From positions 496,001 through 560,000 of the forward strand of contig CAWHVG010000001.1 in assembly GCA_963832725.1 (NCBI GenBank): a DNA stretch of 64,000 nt, given 5' to 3'. Source of the stretch: JAEZBP01 sp963832725 (GTDB lineage: Bacteria > Myxococcota_A > Polyangia > Polyangiales > Sandaracinaceae). The notes beneath the pieces were generated by a model. The model had not been told where the DNA came from and searched no databases. It worked only from the letters and a program-made list of their open reading frames with translations. The translations under genes were made by a program, and so were the position numbers. The number at the start of each line of letters is the position of its first letter. Within the stretch, counting starts at the first letter, position 1. Positions 61,601 to 64,000 of this stretch are shown in pieces.

Positions 61601-61794
61601 TCGCCTTCCCCGTCGCCTTCCCCGTCGGAAGCCGGATCGAGCGGCGCCGGGGCGTCCCCAGGAGCCGGCGGCTGGGCGAGCGTGTCGAGCGGAACGAGCG
61701 CGATCGACGCGACCAGGGCTGCGATCGCGCGTGCTCCGATCCACCTCGCCGCCCGCCGAGGGAGGCGCGTCTCGTCACAGAGGTGCATGCTCAA
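58615..61794 (-). CDS. TonB-dependent receptor with carboxypeptidase-regulatory-like domain
   Basis: About 1059 residues, intact. Signal peptide ARAIAALVASIALVPLDTLA. Residues about 60-140 are an acidic/basic pentapeptide repeat (DREEG). A CarboxypepD_reg-like domain follows (LRGRIVDSQTGEGLPDAVVM, TDETGGYVMPLPPGRYAVTA), then a plug (NVVGVALEGTNLNIRGLGGR, YTQVLLNGVPLPSTDPDVPA, KAFEADLPANFAGGVLDIRT) and a large barrel ending SGNLNLTYSY, with the terminal aromatic typical of outer-membrane proteins. The architecture is that of receptors that carry a regulatory-like domain and a long N-terminal extension, as in SusC-type and delta-type families. It is encoded downstream of tonB-exbB-exbD-exbD. 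Confidence 0.93.
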   Translation of the reverse strand: MSMHLCDETRLPRRAARWIGARAIAALVASIALVPLDTLAQPPAPGDAPAPLDPASDGEGDGEGDAEDERDREEGDREEGDREEGAREERDREEGDREEGDREESDREERDWEEGDREEGDREEGDREEGDREEGEDDEPGGSGAAERSAPQPDDSGLRGRIVDSQTGEGLPDAVVMAQGPRGNGTALTDETGGYVMPLPPGRYAVTALYDLYYGARMPRVRVRSARWSDSTLTLDPIDDTAVAEEVEIVYRADTTSAAAQDQLRAASSGIGEGMGSQQMSRSGAGDAGSAARNVVGVALEGTNLNIRGLGGRYTQVLLNGVPLPSTDPDVPAVDLDLFPTSVIDNLHISKAFEADLPANFAGGVLDIRTVRFPQRFTFQLQGGLAMNSQSTFRNTFGHRGGQLDWLGFDDGTRALPSGLNDWVAISRTGPYQSFESVEQVAERFPDRWALTERNLPPGFDLQLTLGDAVSVGSGNRFGYLVTAGYDHTSTYTPNLSARLGDVRAGGENAVYRFRGGAATDAVTLHALGTASLELGQDDVITLLTVFNRISTDQTQHQSGMNWELGGNVERWQLQYIARTMWFNQLRGDHRNMFGSRVRLRWNVYGSYAARDEPDRRTVAYGPQGSLTRRWLEKSQSGERFYSSLGQRDFGGLADLRFPLWSEAWANLGGHVRVTDRTFLNRRFRMLQDPRNTDQSAYEAPVEDLFGPQGIGTLTRMQEFSRPDDSYAAEQRYYAAYATMETPLAGPLSFNGGARLEIFDQEVASRSPIPSENTDGATSVGMTSRTDVDVLPSANLRLEVAEHMVVRAAYGMTVARPQIRELAPYQYYDFIRDRNVQGNPELARTLIQNADLRWEWFFGEGEILAVSAFYKYFDQPIELLIRNQQNYDSQFFNAHFAHNLGGEAEVRFNFRHLAPELDFLSIAGNVAVVWSTVQLPDSFAGAIRAERPLFGQAPYVANVSLQIDDPGTGIRGSLVYNVTGPRLTDVGTRQNDVILPNIYRRPYHSLDFVLSWRMDEHLQVRLRLKNLLFQSQTFVQGATFIVAQYQPGLSGNLNLTYSY
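61391..61590. repeat. 15-bp minisatellite encoding thirteen DREEG units
   Basis: About 13 tandem copies of a 15-base unit (TTCCCGGTCGCCCTC and close variants on the plus strand). On the minus strand they encode the pentapeptide DREEG with variants AREER, DREES, DREER and DWEEG in the N-terminal segment of the receptor, between signal peptide and the CarboxypepD-like domain. Because the unit is a multiple of three, copy-number change keeps the frame. Confidence 0.9.
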
Positions 61795-61809
61795 TCCCCT
61801 CGCCGCGCG

Positions 61810-62241
61810 TCAGCGCAGCCTCTCGGTCATGACGGCGATGTGCGCGGCACCCGCGCCGCGAGCGAGGTCCATCGCCCGCACCGCGCGCTCGAAGGGCGCC
61901 TCGTCGTCGGCGTCGAAGTAGAATCTTCCGTTCCCCCGCGCGATCAGCGCCCGACGGAGCCGCCGCGGCAGCGCCGCGTCCGAGACCACGTCCCGGTTGA
62001 TCCGAAAGCGCCCCTCTCGGTCCACGCTCACCACCAGGGGCTGCTGCGCGTCCGCCGGTGGCGAGCTCTCGGCGTCGGCCTCGGGCGGAACATGGAGCCA
62101 AAACAACCGGTGCATCGCCGGCATGACCACCATGAAGATGATGAGAAGAACGAGGACGACGTCGACGAGCGGCGTCACGTTCATCTCCGGTTTGCTACGG
62201 CCTTTCTTTCGGCCCTTACCGGTCTCGATCTCCATGCCCAT
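61810..62241 (-). CDS. ExbD/TolR-family protein, second copy
   Basis: About 143 residues. One membrane helix with the proton-channel Asp: EMNVTPLVDVVLVLLIIFMV. The periplasmic part is VVSVDREGRFRINRDVVSDA and ends HIAVMTERLR. A basic cytosolic N-terminus (GKGRKKGRSKP) precedes the helix. It follows the first exbD by six bases and precedes the receptor gene by 15. Two ExbD types with one ExbB are common in myxobacterial Ton systems. Confidence 0.92.
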   Translation of the reverse strand: MGMEIETGKGRKKGRSKPEMNVTPLVDVVLVLLIIFMVVMPAMHRLFWLHVPPEADAESSPPADAQQPLVVSVDREGRFRINRDVVSDAALPRRLRRALIARGNGRFYFDADDEAPFERAVRAMDLARGAGAAHIAVMTERLR

Positions 62242-62247
62242 GGCGCC

Positions 62248-62685
62248 TCACTCCTCTCGAACGTCGTCTTCGGCGTGGCTGACCCGGAGCGACACGCCCG
62301 GAAAGCCGACGCGCTGTGCGGCCTCGAAGAGCGGGCGCACGTCGCCGTAGCGGACGCCGCGGTCGGCGCGGAGGATGAGCTTGCGGCGGGGCTCGCGACC
62401 GTGGGCTCGCGTGAGCGCGTCGATCACGTCGCCGGCCACCGGCTGCTCCTGGAAGTAGACCCGGCCGCCGTGGGTGATGGCCAGCATCCACGGCTCGGGC
62501 CCGCTCTCGTCTCGCGCCTCGTCCGGGTGCGTGACGACCGGCACTTCGAGGTCGAGCCCCTCCTCCATGGCCGGGATGACGATCATGAAGATGATGAGCA
62601 GCACGAGCACCACGTCGACGAGCGGCGTGACGTTCATCTGGGGCTTCGGTCGCCCCCGGCTCCCGCGTCGGCTGAGGCTCGACAT
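62248..62685 (-). CDS. ExbD/TolR-family protein, first copy
   Basis: About 145 residues. Helix with the conserved Asp: QMNVTPLVDVVLVLLIIFMI. The periplasmic domain differs from the second copy and is more typical (LAITHGGRVYFQEQPVAGDV, KLILRADRGVRYGDVRPLFE, AAQRVGFPGVSLRV). It lies nine bases after exbB. Part of the proton-driven motor that energises TonB. Confidence 0.93.
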   Translation of the reverse strand: MSSLSRRGSRGRPKPQMNVTPLVDVVLVLLIIFMIVIPAMEEGLDLEVPVVTHPDEARDESGPEPWMLAITHGGRVYFQEQPVAGDVIDALTRAHGREPRRKLILRADRGVRYGDVRPLFEAAQRVGFPGVSLRVSHAEDDVREE

Positions 62686-62694
62686 CTCCGCTCC

Positions 62695-63424
62695 TCAGGC
62701 GCTGGCGACCGCGCGCAGCTCGCCCGCGCCTTCGCTCGCCTCGGCGCTCGGCTTGGCCGCGACGCTCCCCGCTTCGAGCGCGTCGACCAGCTCGCTGCCC
62801 GCGTTGGCGAGCCCCGCCTCGTACTTGGCGATGCGCCCGCTGAGCCAGTTGAAGACGAGCACGGACGGGATGGCGACCAAGAGCCCGTAGCCGGTCACGA
62901 TCAGCGACTCGCTGATGGCGGGGCCGATGGTGCCCATGCCGCCGGAGGCCTCCTCGCCGATGAGCCGGAACGCGTTGAGGATGCCGAGGACCGTGCCGAG
63001 CAGCCCGATGAAGGGCGCCGTGGAGCCGGTCGAGGCGAGCACCGTCAGCCCGCGGTTCAGGCTCTCGCTCAGGTTCTCGCCCTTACGCTCGAGCGCGCGC
63101 TGGGCGAGCTCGGCGGACTTGTCGCGTCCGTGCCCTTCGCGCCGCCGGGCCAGGAACGTCGTCAGCCCCGTCGCGATGAAGCTCGCGAGGTGACTCTTGT
63201 CGTGCTTCTTCGCGACCTCGAGCACGCCCTCGTAGTCGGCGGCCTCCAGCAATGCGCCGGCCTCGGCCGCGAAGCGCCGGGAGCGCGCCTCCGAGAGCAC
63301 GACGAGGATCACGCGATCCACGACCACGTAGAATCCCGAACAGAGCTTGGGTGGTGAGCACGCATACGACGGCGCGAACCAGCCCGTTCATGTGCGTCCA
63401 GAGCTCGATCAGATCGATTTCCAT
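62695..63424 (-). CDS. exbB: ExbB/TolQ-family proton channel
   Basis: About 242 residues. An N-terminal helix (GLVRAVVCVLTTQALFGIYV after repair), then a cytoplasmic domain (LARRREGHGRDKSAELAQRA) and the MotA/ExbB core STGSTAPFIGLLGTVLGILN and AFRLIGEEASGGMGTIGPAI plus SESLIVTGYGLLVAIPSVLV. The frame breaks near 63335 (GATTC); GATC gives LFGIYVVVDRVILVVLSEAR and 243 codons from the ATG at 63424. Forms the inner-membrane motor with the two ExbD proteins. Confidence 0.92.
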
Positions 63425-63455
63425 GTTTTCCTCTTCGGTCGCAGAGATCGTCCCG

Positions 63456-64000
63456 TCAGAGAACGTCCGGCCGGAACGTGAAGGCGTAGCGGAGCGGGTA
63501 CGGCACCGGCGTCCCGTCGGGCAGATGCGCGGCCTCGTAGATGCGACTCCGGACGCAGGCGAGGACCACGTCGTCCGGCACCAGCGGGTGACCGCGCTCG
63601 AGCCGGGCGCGCAGGATCCGGCCGTCGGGACCGACCACGACCCGCACGTAGAGGGTGATGGTCTCGGCCGTCGCGCCCTCGAGGCCAGGCGGACGCTCGG
63701 GTCGAGGGCAGCCGGAGAGCATGCGCGGCGCCGTGATCTCGAATCCGCTCCTGCTCCGGTGGCCGCGGCGGCGGCCTCGGCGGTCCCGGAGGCGGGGGAG
63801 GTGGTGGGGGCGGAGGCGGTGGAGCGACGCGCGCGGGCCCGGTCCCGCCCTCGACGCCGTCCTCCGAGCCGACCGGGCCGACCTCGCCGGGGTCGGCGAG
63901 CTCGCCCTCCGCTTCCTGTGCGCGCTCGTCTGGGATCGACGTCGGCGGCGCGTCGACGACGACCGCGGCCGGCCTCCCGCGCGGAGGCGGGCGGCGCGAG
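63456..64000 (-). CDS. tonB: TonB energy-transducing protein, N-terminus outside the window
   Basis: At least 180 residues; the start lies beyond the right edge. A Pro-rich linker (acidic stretch, then about a dozen prolines) leads to the TonB C-terminal domain: AETITLYVRVVVGPDGRILR, then ARLERGHPLVPDDVVLACVR and PLRYAFTFRPDVL. The frame breaks near 63753 (GAATC on the plus strand); GATC gives RIEITAPRMLSGCPRPERPP and joins linker to domain. First visible gene of the tonB-exbB-exbD-exbD-receptor-lipoprotein operon; it would transmit force to the receptor at 58615-61794. Confidence 0.85.
   Translation of the reverse strand, partial: RAARLRAGGRPRSSSTRRRRRSQTSAHRKRRASSPTPARSARSARRTASRAGPGPRASLHRLRPHHLPRLRDRRGRRRGHRSRSGFEITAPRMLSGCPRPERPPGLEGATAETITLYVRVVVGPDGRILRARLERGHPLVPDDVVLACVRSRIYEAAHLPDGTPVPYPLRYAFTFRPDVL

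Overview
The window is very GC-rich, uses GTG and TTG starts freely, and many genes overlap their neighbours by 4-11 bases. A terrestrial-type polyunsaturated fatty acid (PUFA) synthase whose Pfa3 ends in an acyltransferase, PAS/GAF histidine kinases, twin M16 proteases and several TonB-dependent receptors point to a myxobacterium (Myxococcota, probably a Polyangia or Sandaracinus-like lineage). This is inference from gene content. No rRNA, tRNA, CRISPR array, phage or insertion sequence was seen.

Layout. 1-10.4 kb: end of pfa2 and all of pfa3. 10.8-13.4 kb: an MDR reductase, a coding-like remnant, and a nucleotidyltransferase coupled to a small acidic protein. 13.3-16.7 kb: a dehydrogenase, ABC ATPase and fused permease/binding protein operon for an osmoprotectant-type solute. 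16.8-24.2 kb: a large soluble histidine kinase, a secreted peptide with three 19-residue repeats, an M16 protease/pseudoprotease pair and a bestrophin-like channel. 24.4-33.0 kb: lipid catabolism, with a TetR regulator divergent from an acyl-CoA dehydrogenase and hydrolase, then a second acyl-CoA dehydrogenase, MaoC-like hydratase, FabG-like reductase and FadI-like thiolase, i.e. the steps of a beta-oxidation cycle. 33.2-35.4 kb: a glycine-rich RNA-binding protein and a membrane histidine kinase.

35.6-49.0 kb is the most unusual part: a processive family-2 glycosyltransferase, a HlyD-like adaptor, a TolC-like outer-membrane protein, a small secreted barrel-like protein, three tandem paralogous clan GH-A-like lipoproteins and a GH20 hexosaminidase lipoprotein. 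I read it as a synthase-dependent polysaccharide made at the inner membrane, exported through a tripartite channel and trimmed outside. 49.3-52.4 kb: pstSCA with a Pho-box-like site but no pstB. 52.5-55.9 kb: a TonB-domain/receptor fusion and its lipoprotein partner. 57-64 kb: a Ton module of TonB, ExbB, two ExbD, a large receptor and a beta-helix lipoprotein.

Sequence quality matters. About two dozen genes are broken by single-base shifts, and nearly every break falls exactly on a GATC (seen as GATTC, GAATC, or GATC with one base added or lost just after it). Restoring GATC repairs the frame and gives lengths divisible by three. The CDS entries below are therefore given as repaired genes spanning these breaks, not as pseudogenes.
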